Of a DNA stretch of 64,000 bases, positions 24,101 through 32,400 are shown one piece after another. Where the stretch lies: contig NC_133903.1 in assembly GCF_964199755.1 (NCBI RefSeq), positions 8,289,001-8,353,000 on the forward strand. Reading direction: 5' to 3'. The stretch is from Larus michahellis (taxonomy: Eukaryota; Chordata; Aves; Charadriiformes; Laridae). The position numbers and the translations under genes are program-made. The notes under the pieces were generated by a model, which was not told where the DNA came from, made no database searches, and saw only the letters and a program-made list of their open reading frames with translations. The first letter of the stretch is position 1, and every line of letters begins with the position of its first letter.

Positions 24101-27100
24101 GACCTGATTTTCCTACAGTCTCTGTGCAAAAGGAAACTTTGTTGAGAGAAGCGCTACCACAGGATTTTCCTCGGAATCCTTCAGCTGCTCGTGTGAGGTA
24201 TTAGATGCCCTCCAGCTACTGGCTACGTTCAAACATCCTATCGGTTCACATTTACATCTGTTTCAAGGAAAAGGCACCCTGCAACTGGAAACAAGATTGC
24301 TGTCACTCACAAAGTGCATCCCTATGGAGGTGGCTGCTGCAGTCTCAATTTCTGTGCCGATGTCTTCAATGAAGGGATATTCGTTTTGGTCATGGACGAT
24401 GATCTTGGCTCCTGTTGATGTCACCAGGAAGGGGTTGTAGTCTGCTTCATCTATATACAGAACAACTTGCAATCCTGAAGAACAGAGGCCAAGGCAGGAG
24501 CAGAGTTACACCAGAACCCAGAGACTTTTTTTTTCTGGTTAGGAAGGGCAACACAGTTTACTTAATATTATCTGGCCTGAAGCAGAACTCTAACAACCAA
24601 GCAAAGCCTTTGCAGTGCTAGACTGAGACACTTGCAGCAAGTAATGTCCCTCCACAGCCCCAAGTACAGCAAACAAATAATGTCTTGGTAGAACGAGGCT
24701 GAAACTTACTTTAAAAAGTTATATAACTGGGAAGCAGTAATTTCAGATGGAAAACATTAGTGATGCAATGATATTATCTTTGTATTCTCTGGCAATAGTT
24801 TGCACTAGTTCAAACAAGCATTTCCCCAATCAGCTTGCACATCTAGAGCCAACACATCAATCACTCTCCAGTAGGATCCAGTTCGCTGAACCGCTTGTTA
24901 TCTAACAGTTCCTCTGCAAACTCGGTTTCCTTACCGTACTCACTGCCTCCAGTCGAGGTGCTCAGGATCGTCCCGTTCTCTCCACTGTTGAAGGTATAGC
25001 AATTGCCATGCAGGGGATGATGGAAACGAGTGAAGTGCCTGAAAGAAAGAAAATATTGTTACATTGCCCTCTGCAGTTTTAACTGACTGTGGGAGAAAAT
25101 CAACAGATTTAGGCTTTTTGTTTTGGCAGAGACATAGCAAGACTGGATTTTTTTTTTTTTTTTTTGGCAAGCAATTTATTTTGCTGAAAAGTGTGGGTCT
25201 TTTTCTTGAAACTGCATCATATATGATCTGGTTTAATAGCATCGGAAAATTAAAAGTTTAGGAGGTTTTCATGTGGGAATGGGGGCTGAGGGGGTGGAGA
25301 AGCGGATTTATAGAACTAGCAGGAAGGTGGCAGTGGAGGGGACGGAGTCCTCTTTCATTCAACAGCCAAGCGTCTAAAGGAACACAAATCTTCATTTTTC
25401 AGAAAAGATGTCATAGCCACCGTCATGCAGGGGAGGCTGAGGACACACCCTCGTGATTCAAGCCCATTCATGTCTTTCCTGTGAACATCTCCTCCCACTT
25501 CAGCAAATGCCTTCATTCCAAGAAAAGATGTTATTTATGCATTTGCAGGATTACAGACCCAAGCAAAATGCCTTCAGTAACGATTCAGCGATACCTGCTA
25601 AATTCAGAGTTAGAGCGCAGCTTGCTTTGCGCATGGCAGTGGGGAAATCGCTAAACCTGTGTACAAGTGCAATCTCATCCCCACAACTGTTATCCGCAGT
25701 ATGAAGGGATGGCACTCCTGCTACCAGGACACACAAGAATTTCACTGCCACAATCATAAGCAGGTAGATTTGATCTGCCAAAAACCATGGGTTTATCTGA
25801 AGTGTGGACAGCAGAAACACTAAGATGAATTAAATTAAAGAGCGTAATTACAGTTCATGAAGATGCAAATATTTGCTTCCATTTAAAAATGGAAACGGTT
25901 CCTGCTGGAATTCAGCAAATACCAAATATTCAATGCCTATGTATCATGTACTTGGAAATAAGCTGTTAAACTGGCAGGTATTTTCTGTGCACTGACCTTT
26001 TGTCACAAGATAGGCCATCAAAGAAACATGTCAGCAGAAGGTCATCGGCAGAATAACTCAATTTCTCTTTAGTCTCCAGGGGAATTTGTGCCATGATGTT
26101 CATGTAATGCAGCTTGTACCATTCTTGGATAGCATTAACACCAGAACTGAATGTATAAAGTGCACACTCACTGCTGTTGTTTGCATCGCACTGATAATTA
26201 CAAAGGGGAAAAAGCGTTTCAGATGAAATGAAATTATGTATTCTACAAGGTATGTGTGATACTGTTTCTCTTCCACAGTAATAAGCAGGTATGAAGTTAT
26301 AGTGGCAGCAAGGGGACAGAAGGGCATCAAAGACTTTTCATTCAGGGCTAAGAGATACGATCAAATGTTTCAGGCCCAAAGGAAAGGTCATGGAGGGCAC
26401 CAAGTCTATTTGAGTAGACTTCAGGAAGGCACTTCTCTTCCAGAGAGCTGGAGATGAATCTGCAGGCAGCCACGGAGGTATGGCAGAATGGGCAAAAGAG
26501 CAGAGGGAGTGTTATTCGCTCTAAAGCCACCTAAGCAAGCAATAAAACTGGCTGGAGGGATACCAACCCAAAACACCCCTTTACTGCCCCACAAGGAACT
26601 TGCTGGCCAAGGAAGAGTGACACTCACCAGCTGAAAGCCGATGATATCATTTGAGTCCCCGGAGTTCACTATGGACGAATCCTTGTGAAAGACACTGCCC
26701 TCTATTTTCCTCTTCTGGCCACTGCGAAGGTCAGTCGCTGTCTTAGAGAAGTCCTCAAACTTCAGCAGAGGGATCTGTTTGAAGAAGTCACTCCCAGTGC
26801 TGTTCCCCTCATCCACAGACCGGCGCACCTTGGACTTGCCCTCTGAAAATCCGTAGAAAGTCTCCAAAGCTTTTTTTGTCTCTTTGTCCAATTCAGATAA
26901 ATAGTCTTTCATGGAACTGTACCTGCATTAGAGACAATGTGATAGAAAGTGACATCTCATCTCACCTCACCACCTAGATGCGAGTTTTGCTCGCTGCGCT
27001 GTGAATCTCATCGCTCAGGGCAGAATTCTTTGTCGCAGACTCACGCTGATCTCTCTTTCTATCACATCAGTTTACATCGGAGTGGGCAAATGCAGCTATA

Positions 27101-28126
27101 ACCTCGGAGAGATCTCAGAGCAAGGACCATCAGAAGCAAGGCAGACTGAACTACTGAGAAAGCCCTCACAGACTCCCAAGCTCCTTGAAGGTTGTGTTAG
27201 CAAGCCCGAGGAGGCACAGCATATGGAAATACAACTTCTGCACCTGTGCCAAGAGACACGGGAGAGCTGGATCTCTGGCAGGGACTGGGGTGGGTAGCTG
27301 GCAGCAGAACACACATCAACGTAAAGTGTAATTTGGCAGGAGAAAAAGTATTGACGATTGATAATGTCAAAGCAGCCTATAAGGGAAGAAAGAGGCCACA
27401 GAGGAGTGACAAATATTCCCTGACCGTTCTTCAGGAGACAGCGTTGTTTATAATCCTGGAACTTCAGTCTTAGGAAAAAGGGAATTTGAAGAGAACCACA
27501 TAGCCAACCAAGGACTGTCTGGAGCAGAAAACTAGATCGACCGAGTCTAGCTCAGCAGGCAGCAAGCGGAGGGTGTGATTATAATCCACATGTGTCTGAA
27601 GAGCATCAGCACAGAGGTGGATACGTTACTCAAAGTGCCGTAGAGGGGAAACCCCTACTTGGGAAAGACTGCTGCTGACTAAAGCCTGGGAAGGGATTTG
27701 GTGCTGGGCTGGTGAGGGGATGATGAACTCGCCAGGAGTCCCTGGTGGGTGGTGACCACCCTGTCCTCCCCGCCAACACCCGCTGGCCGCCCGGCACCCC
27801 GTGCCTTACTTGTAGGGGTTGATGTTGCAGATGGTGACGGCGGGGAAGGGCAGCTTCTGGAACTGGACGGTGACAGAGACCGAGGCGCTGTAGTAGTTCA
27901 TGAGGAGCTCGGCGCACTGCCAGAGGATCAGCCCCACGGCGCTGAGGGTCAGCAGGATCCAGATGAACCTGCGCAGGCGGCCGCGGGAGACCACGATGCG
28001 GCGGCAGCCGTGGGTGTTGGTGTTGAGGCAGTACCACCGCATCAGCTCGCTCAGCGTCGGCGCCTGCGGGCCCTTCACCGGCAGCGTCCTCTTGATGCGG
28101 GCCGTGATCTTCTTCCCGGGGGCCAT
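17727..28126 (-). CDS. SCNN1G: epithelial sodium channel gamma subunit (gamma-ENaC), 12 coding exons
   Basis: SCNN1G encodes the gamma subunit of the amiloride-sensitive epithelial Na+ channel, which assembles with alpha and beta at the apical membrane of tight epithelia. The coding exons are 28126-27810, 26922-26628, 26190-25997, 25038-24935, 24474-24311, 21344-21246, 20033-19916, 19414-19336, 19250-19193, 18834-18773, 18582-18507 and 18116-17727. Joined, they give 1956 nt, 651 residues plus TGA, with an open frame at every junction and GT-AG sites throughout. Features visible are: the gating His-Gly at H39-G40; membrane helix 1 at about 54-75; a large Cys-rich extracellular domain; the selectivity filter S539-C540-S541 in helix 2; and a C-terminal PPPNY at 625-629 (PPxY motif for NEDD4-family ligases). 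The second cleavage tract is Q175-K-R-K, and the furin-site region reads K137-V-R-R. The human protein is about 649 aa. It lies head-to-head with USP31 as in mammals. Confidence 0.97.
18507..18582 (-). CDS. SCNN1G: SCNN1G exon 12
   Basis: Residues 498-522 (TDLANLMVFYKDLNERF...), in the palm/wrist segment leading into membrane helix 2. The acceptor is ctctcag|GAC and the donor is ACG|gtacgt. Confidence 0.95.
18773..18834 (-). CDS. SCNN1G: SCNN1G exon 11
   Basis: Residues 477-496 (DWMLRVLSWDKGQKINKKLN) plus two bases of K497. The acceptor is tttttccag and the donor is AACAA|gtaagt. Confidence 0.95.
19193..19250 (-). CDS. SCNN1G: SCNN1G exon 10
   Basis: Residues 458-476 (FKEWALTTSIAQWPSTVSE). 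The FKEW and AQWPS patches are typical of gamma-ENaC. The acceptor is tctccag and the donor is GAG|gtcagt. Confidence 0.95.
19336..19414 (-). CDS. SCNN1G: SCNN1G exon 9
   Basis: Residues 431-457 with the Cys pattern MYCYY...LGCQQICKDAC of the extracellular thumb disulfides. The acceptor is cttgcag and the donor is TGCAG|gtaagt. Confidence 0.95.
19916..20033 (-). CDS. SCNN1G: SCNN1G exon 8
   Basis: Residues 392-430 (ICLHSCFQ...CGCAQYAQPLP...YCNYKKNPNW) and one base of M431. This is a Cys-rich block of the ENaC/degenerin thumb domain. The acceptor is cccccag and the donor is TGGA|gtaagt. Confidence 0.96.
21246..21344 (-). CDS. SCNN1G: SCNN1G exon 7
   Basis: Residues 359-391 (TRSRKLSKPYSDCT...NKSYSLQ). 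The SxPYSxCT and YSLQ patches match gamma-ENaC. The acceptor is ttctcag and the donor is CAG|gtaaat. Confidence 0.95.
22619..22632 (+). repeat. short GTT repeat
   Basis: Nearly five GTT units following a T run, within a SCNN1G intron. A simple repeat only. Confidence 0.8.
22767..22786 (+). repeat. long G run
   Basis: A 20-base stretch of G broken only by single A and C residues, with runs of 8 and 7 G. It is potentially able to form a G-quadruplex on the plus strand, antisense to SCNN1G, within the intron between exons 7 and 6. Confidence 0.75.
24311..24474 (-). CDS. SCNN1G: SCNN1G exon 6
   Basis: Residues 304-358 (LQVVLYIDEADYNPFL...GAKIIVHDQNEYPF...TSIGMHF), part of the beta-ball/palm. 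The acceptor is tcttcag|GA and the donor is TTT|gtgagt. Confidence 0.96.
24935..25038 (-). CDS. SCNN1G: SCNN1G exon 5
   Basis: Residues 269-304, containing the conserved FHHPLHGNCYTFN block and TGGSEYG. The acceptor is ctttcag and the donor is TACG|gtaagg. Confidence 0.96.
25997..26190 (-). CDS. SCNN1G: SCNN1G exon 4
   Basis: Residues 205-269 (INAIQEWYKLHYMN-like block with V for I, then IMAQIPLE...DDLLLTCFFDG). The acceptor is ttatcag|TGC and the donor is AAAAG|gtcagt. Confidence 0.95.
26628..26922 (-). CDS. SCNN1G: SCNN1G exon 3 (finger domain, protease-cleavage region)
   Basis: Residues 106-204. It includes the tract released by proteolytic activation of gamma-ENaC. The proximal site, which in human is a furin R-x-R-R, reads K137-V138-R139-R140. 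The distal polybasic site reads Q175-K176-R177-K178. The exon ends IIGFQL. The acceptor is atgcag|G and the donor is CTG|gtgagt. Confidence 0.96.
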
Positions 28127-28140
28127 GGCACCGGCGGCAC
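27810..28140 (-). CDS. SCNN1G: SCNN1G exon 2 (first conventional coding exon)
   Basis: The ATG at 28126-28124 has a good Kozak context (GCCATGG). It opens residues 1-106: the cytosolic N-terminus with lysines, the LMRWYCLNTNTHGCRRIVVS gating block, membrane helix 1 and FPAVTICNINPYK. The exon probably starts at 28140 (ccgcag|GTGCC), giving 14 UTR bases before the ATG. The donor is TACAA|gtaagg. Confidence 0.96.
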
Positions 28141-28295
28141 CTGCGGAGGGACAGACAGACCGGGCGCATGAGCTGGGGTCCCGGCGCCCTCCCTCCGCCT
28201 CACCGCCGGAACCGCCACCGCCCGCCCCCGCGCTGACAGGGCCCCGGCGCCGCGAACCGGGGTGTCGTCGTCCTCCCCCCTCCTCCCCGCCTCAC

Positions 28296-28330
28296 CTCGG
28301 TCGCCCTCCGGGTCCGGCGGGGCCATGCTG
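28296..28330 (-). other. SCNN1G: SCNN1G probable exon 1
   Basis: A donor CCGAG|gtgagg ends a GC-rich leader at 28296, 155 bases upstream of the exon 2 acceptor. The 5' limit is unknown. In mammals exon 1 is non-coding. Here it contains an ATG at 28326-28324 with a strong context (A at -3, G at +4). After splicing, this ATG is in frame with the conventional start, so the exon may be coding. Confidence 0.55.
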
Positions 28331-28649
28331 CGTTCCCGGCCCCGGCGCCGCTGCCGATGGCGCGGCGGGCGGCCGCCCCGCCACCTACCCCAGCCGGCCT
28401 CCCGCCCCGCCCCTCCCCGCCGCCCGCCCACCGCCCCCGCTCCGCAGCCGTGCAGCGCCGCCCCACGGCGGGGCTGACAGGAGCGGTGGGGCCAGCCGGG
28501 CACCCCCCGCCTCCCCGGGGTAGAGTCCTGCGGGAGCCCCGTGGGTGGCAGGGCGCGGTGCCAGCCCGCTGGCCGTGCCACGGGAGGGGACGGGACAGTG
28601 GCGGGGCGGGGTCCCGGCCGCCCCCCCATCCGCCCCGCTGCCAGCAACA

Positions 28650-28660
28650 AAGATGGCGGC
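28650..28660 (+). promoter_or_regulatory. USP31: YY1-type motif AAGATGGCGGC
   Basis: An exact match to the classic YY1 core (AAGATGGCGGC), which in mammalian promoters often sits just downstream of the transcription start. It suggests that USP31 transcription starts close to 28640-28650. Related motifs follow at 28686-28696 and 28732-28742. Confidence 0.65.
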
Positions 28661-28748
28661 GCGGCGGCGGCGCTTGCCCGCCGCTAAGGTGGCGGCGCGG
28701 TCAGGTGACCGCCTGCCCCGCCCCGCCCGCTGCATGGCGGCGCCGTGA
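28653..28748 (+). CDS. possible USP31 upstream ORF (31 codons)
   Basis: The ATG inside the YY1-like motif opens a 31-codon frame ending at TGA 28746-28748, before the USP31 start. An internal in-frame ATG at 28734 would give only MAAP. Its use depends on where transcription begins. It is not a separate gene. Confidence 0.3.
   Translation: MAARRRRLPAAKVAARSGDRLPRPARCMAAP
28697..28712. repeat. perfect 16-bp inverted repeat GCGGTCA-GG-TGACCGC
   Basis: Seven-base arms with a two-base spacer, within the divergent promoter and likely within the USP31 5' UTR. The centre is CAGGTG, an E-box, and the arms contain GGTCA/TGACC half-sites. The binding protein is not known. Confidence 0.7.
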
Positions 28749-28846
28749 GGCCGGCGAGCCGCGGCGGCTGCGGCCCGGCGGGCGGGCGGGATGCGGCGGC
28801 CGGCGGGCTGAGCTGAGCGGCCGGGCGGGCGAAGGAGGGGGGTGGG

Positions 28847-29465
28847 ATGCGCGCTGCGCCGCGCAGCCATGTCGCGGGTGAGCGGCCCCGGGCCGGCCGG
28901 CAGCGCCAAGGAGAAGCGCTCCTTCAGCAAGCGGCTCTTCCGCGGGCGAGCGGCGGGCGGTGGCGCGGGCTCGGCCCCGTCCCCCGCCGCCGCCCCGGCC
29001 CCTTCCCCGTCCGGGCGGTCGCTCGGCGGGTTCATGAGCCGAGTGCTGAAGACCCTCTCCACCCTCTCGCACTACAGCAGCGAGCCAGAGCCCCACGGCC
29101 CGCACGCCCCGCGCCTGCCCCCGCAGCAGGCTGCCGGCGGCCTGGGCAGCTGCTTCCCACCGGGCCCGCCGCACAGTCCCGAGCCCCCCCCGCGGCCCGC
29201 CGGCGGCCCGGAGGCCGTGCCCGGCGTGGCGGGGCTGCGCAACCACGGCAACACCTGCTTCATGAACGCCATCCTGCAGTGCCTCAGCAACACCGAGCTC
29301 TTCGCCGAGTTCCTGGCGCTGGAGCAGTTCCGCGGCGGGCAGACCCCCGCCGCCGCCGCCGACGGCCCGCCACCCGCCCCCGGCGAGGTCACCGAGCAGC
29401 TGGCGCAGCTGGTGCGGGCGCTCTGGACGCTGGAGTACACCCCGCAGCACAGCCGCGACTTCAAG
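28847..29465 (+). other. overlapping out-of-frame ORF across USP31 exon 1
   Basis: An ATG 22 bases before the USP31 start opens the +1 frame. It stays open for 206 codons to the exon 1 donor, then 16 more codons into exon 2 before TGA, 222 codons in the spliced mRNA. The product is Arg/Pro/Ala-rich with no known domain. GC richness explains the openness, so coding function is doubtful. Confidence 0.25.
28869..29465 (+). CDS. USP31: USP31 exon 1
   Basis: Residues 1-199. The ATG at 28869 (GCCATGT) begins MSRVSGPG, matching the human MSKV-type start. It then encodes KEKRSFSKRLFRGR, a Pro/Ala/Gly-rich linker, MSRVLKTLSTLSHYS, and the catalytic Cys box with C130 at 29256-29258. The donor is AAG|gtgagc. 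An in-frame GTG at 28842 is not needed as a start. Confidence 0.96.
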
Positions 29466-32400
29466 GTGAGCAGGGCGGCCGGGCCTCTTGGAGCCCTGGC
29501 TGCCGGCGGCGATGGCCGCCTCATCTCTTTGAGGTGGGAAGGCCGAGCGCGAGGCAGCCACACTGACCAGGCCTTGTCCACCCGGGAGCAGCATGGAACC
29601 AGCCCTCGAGTGCCCTTCTTCCTCCGTGTGGGGACAGCACGGCACCTCAGTGTCCCTTGCCTGGCCGCTGCGCTTGGGGCTGGCCTCCGTGCATCACACT
29701 GGCCATGGTGTGGGGCCTTGTTGCTGGTCCGAGCGCTCACACGGCGTGAAAAGGCCTCGCCAGCTGCGCACTGGTAGCTCTGGAGAGCTGCTCCGCCATC
29801 CTTCAGGAGAGGCAGACCCCCAGCCACACGTAGCCTGGCCGAGTGACGGCCTTGCGTGTCCTCACCATGGCGGCCACCCCTCGGCTCTGCGGTTGTCCCT
29901 GGGGTGAGCACCTGTAGTTGGGATACTGCCGCTCTGTCTTTCCTGACGGTGTTGAAAGCTGGCTAATGCCTCTGCTGCTTTTTACTGGTGAAAGTGTCCA
30001 TTTTGCTGTTTCATACCTCTGCCGTGCTGCATTTAGAAAAGTTGCGACTAATTGTTGTTGCAACGCTGGAGCTGGGAGTGTGCACGGGAGGAGGAGGAGG
30101 AGGATGCTGTTGAGAGGTGCGATTCCCAGCCTCCCCAAGCACATGGGAGTTTGGGTTGATTTGGGGAACGCGTTGCAGGAGTACAGGATTGTAACCTTCT
30201 GCTCGTACTAGGTGGTGGGTAATAACGTGGCGTTCTCCGTGCTGGAGCCCTCGCACCGTGGTTTGGTCCGACAGTGCTGTCTTCTGCGCTGCCCTGCTGC
30301 CAGCAGCGCGCCCACCCTGGGAGCTGTTGTAGCAGAGGGCATGGCTGTTGCACCTATGGTTTAAAAACGGTCTTGCAATGCTTTTGGATGAAATAAGACA
30401 CAACTGTTTTAAAAGTGCTCCAGGCCTACCTCGCTTCTTGAAACAGTAAGGGTGTTGTGAAGTTTTGTTGTAATGGTGATTCCCTGGCGTATAAAACTGC
30501 TTGACTGCGTGAAAGAATGAGGGGGTAGGTGGTAGCTTCCACACCATTAACTTGAAGACCTTTGCTTTAGGGGAATTTTTCTTGCAGAGTGAGCTGGAGA
30601 GGGGATGCATAGATGCATGAAAATCCAGCAAGAATGTAGTTCACACGTTCTCTGTCTTCAGATGGGGTGCAGCAGCAGGTAGAGACTGTGGGTACCAACG
30701 TCTTCTCTCCCTAAGCGTCTGTTGGCTGGTGGGATGTCAGGGAGGCTCCTCTGAGGTGTCAGCGGTCTTTGGCACCCTCAGTTGTTTGGACTGACACACA
30801 GCCAGCACCTCCTCCCTTTGCTTCTCCTGTTTCCAGGCAGCTGCATCCGCCCTCACCGCAGCCGTATGGGGGTATTCTGTGGGGAGCCCGGCTGTTTGCC
30901 TGTGGAGCGAAGACGCCTGCCCTCTCTCGAGGATGCCTGGCACTGGGTAGGGACCGTGTGCGACTGGTGTTTTCAGAAGTGTTTATTGATGGAGGAGCGC
31001 TTGGAAGCTGATCTGCTCAGCTGCAGTTTCGGTGCATCCAGCACTGGCAGTAGCACTGGGCACTCGCCTTTATTGAAAGCCTTCACCGCTCTAGAGGCGT
31101 TCTGGCAGGAGAAGAAATTGTGGATTTCTTCTGAGTAATAAGAGGAATAAAAGGTTGGGAAAGCAGAATTGTTGTTTGCCAGTGTAAGTGATAAAATCAA
31201 AGGGGAAAGCAGACCACTTTCTAGGACAAGAAATGCTGTTTATGCAGGCCTGCAGTAGAAGCGTTCAGATAAGAGTGACAGAAGGAGGAAGAGAAACAGG
31301 TCTGTAGATTAAATTAAGGCCATGTTCCAAATTAGTGGTTTTTTTTTTTTAGAGTGGAACTTTCTTTGCTTATTTGCAGGCGTCATTAACGGTAAGCGAA
31401 TGCTTTTCTACTTGTTGATGTAGCAGGAGCCCATCAATCTTCTACCTGCCAGATCCCCTGGAGGTTTTTAAAAAGCATCTGGCTGTGGGGGATCTTGTCC
31501 CCGTAGGTCCTGTTCACTGCTGCACAATGTCAACAGCCCGTGTCTTCCTCCGAAGGACTTTGTCATTATGTCAAGTACTCGGCTGTTTCCTTACAGGGGT
31601 CAATTACTTTTAATAGTAAATTAACGCCTCTAAAGACAGTTAAGTAGCCTGAACCTGCTATTAAATTCAGTGTTCTTAATTAAAATTTTCTTCAGCAGCA
31701 GATTTGCACAGTTAATTTAAAGATGTAAACAACAGGCTTAGATTTGAGAAAGGTGAAGATTGGTGTTTTCACTCTGGAAACTGCTGTTTCTCCCCCAGAC
31801 AAGCTTGTTTTGGGTAGGGGGTGGAATGTTCCCTGTCTTCATTGCTTTATTTTTTTTTTTAAGGGTGAAAAGTGTTTTCACGAGAGTCATTTTGCACTTT
31901 CACTTCAACAGTAATAGCTATTGATAGTAATATTTATTTGGTAGTCAGAAAGTGCTTTAGCCGGCATGCTTAGAAATCCATGTATGTTGGGTTTTTTTGA
32001 CTTTTTCTCCTCTTTTGGCACTGAATATAATTGAACAAAGACACTTCCTGATTCCTAAACACTTATCTGCAGGCGCTAAGCGTATTTTAGGATAAAGGAT
32101 AATACTTATCCTCTTGCTCATTCTTATATCTGTAGGCTTTTTTCTTGGGGCAGAGGAAATTCTTTTCTAAGGCAGGGTCTCTCTGAGTCTCTAGATGCTC
32201 TTTACCCTTAGCTGGTTTTTCTTGGTAGTATTTTCTCCCTTTTTTGGTTGGTCTTCAGGAAGTAACCCATCCCACGGGTTCATGAATCATGTAGTCCTGC
32301 TGCTGAAAACAAGCAAAATGCAATTAAAACAAGTGCTTTGTATAAAATGGTTTGTCTTGTAATTGCAGGGCTGAGAAAGAGCCTTGCAAGAGAGCTAATA

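Larger units (their letters stand above)
18583..27809 (-). other. SCNN1G: SCNN1G introns (larger intervals)
   Basis: The longer introns are 20034-21245, 21345-24310 (2966 bases, the longest), 25039-25996 and 26923-27809. They hold low-complexity tracts: T18 at 25148-25165, a GTT repeat at 22619-22632 and a long G run at 22767-22786. No interspersed repeat, RNA gene or extra exon was recognised in them. Confidence 0.6.
27800..29480. promoter_or_regulatory. shared CpG island, divergent promoter SCNN1G / USP31
   Basis: Extremely GC- and CpG-rich sequence covers the first exons of both genes. Their start codons lie 743 bases apart and point away from each other. No TATA box is evident. The core at 28300-28870 holds multiple GC boxes and three YY1-like GGCGGC motifs near 28650, 28686 and 28732. 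This is a typical CpG-island bidirectional arrangement. Whether both genes share regulation cannot be read from sequence. Confidence 0.85.

Noticed and set aside
28842..28868. GTG at 28842 as a longer USP31 start
   Set aside because: Vertebrate initiation favours ATG. The ATG at 28869 begins the conserved MSxV N-terminus, so the extension is not supported.
28701..29645. 314-codon open frame antisense to USP31 exon 1
   Set aside because: It mirrors the GC-rich USP31 coding exon and CpG island and has no family resemblance. The sense strand carries the real, spliced gene.
31440..31510. Segment resembling CR1 ('cctggaggtttttaaaaagc')
   Set aside because: Only a short patch resembles CR1, with no tail or flanking blocks. 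Too weak to call.
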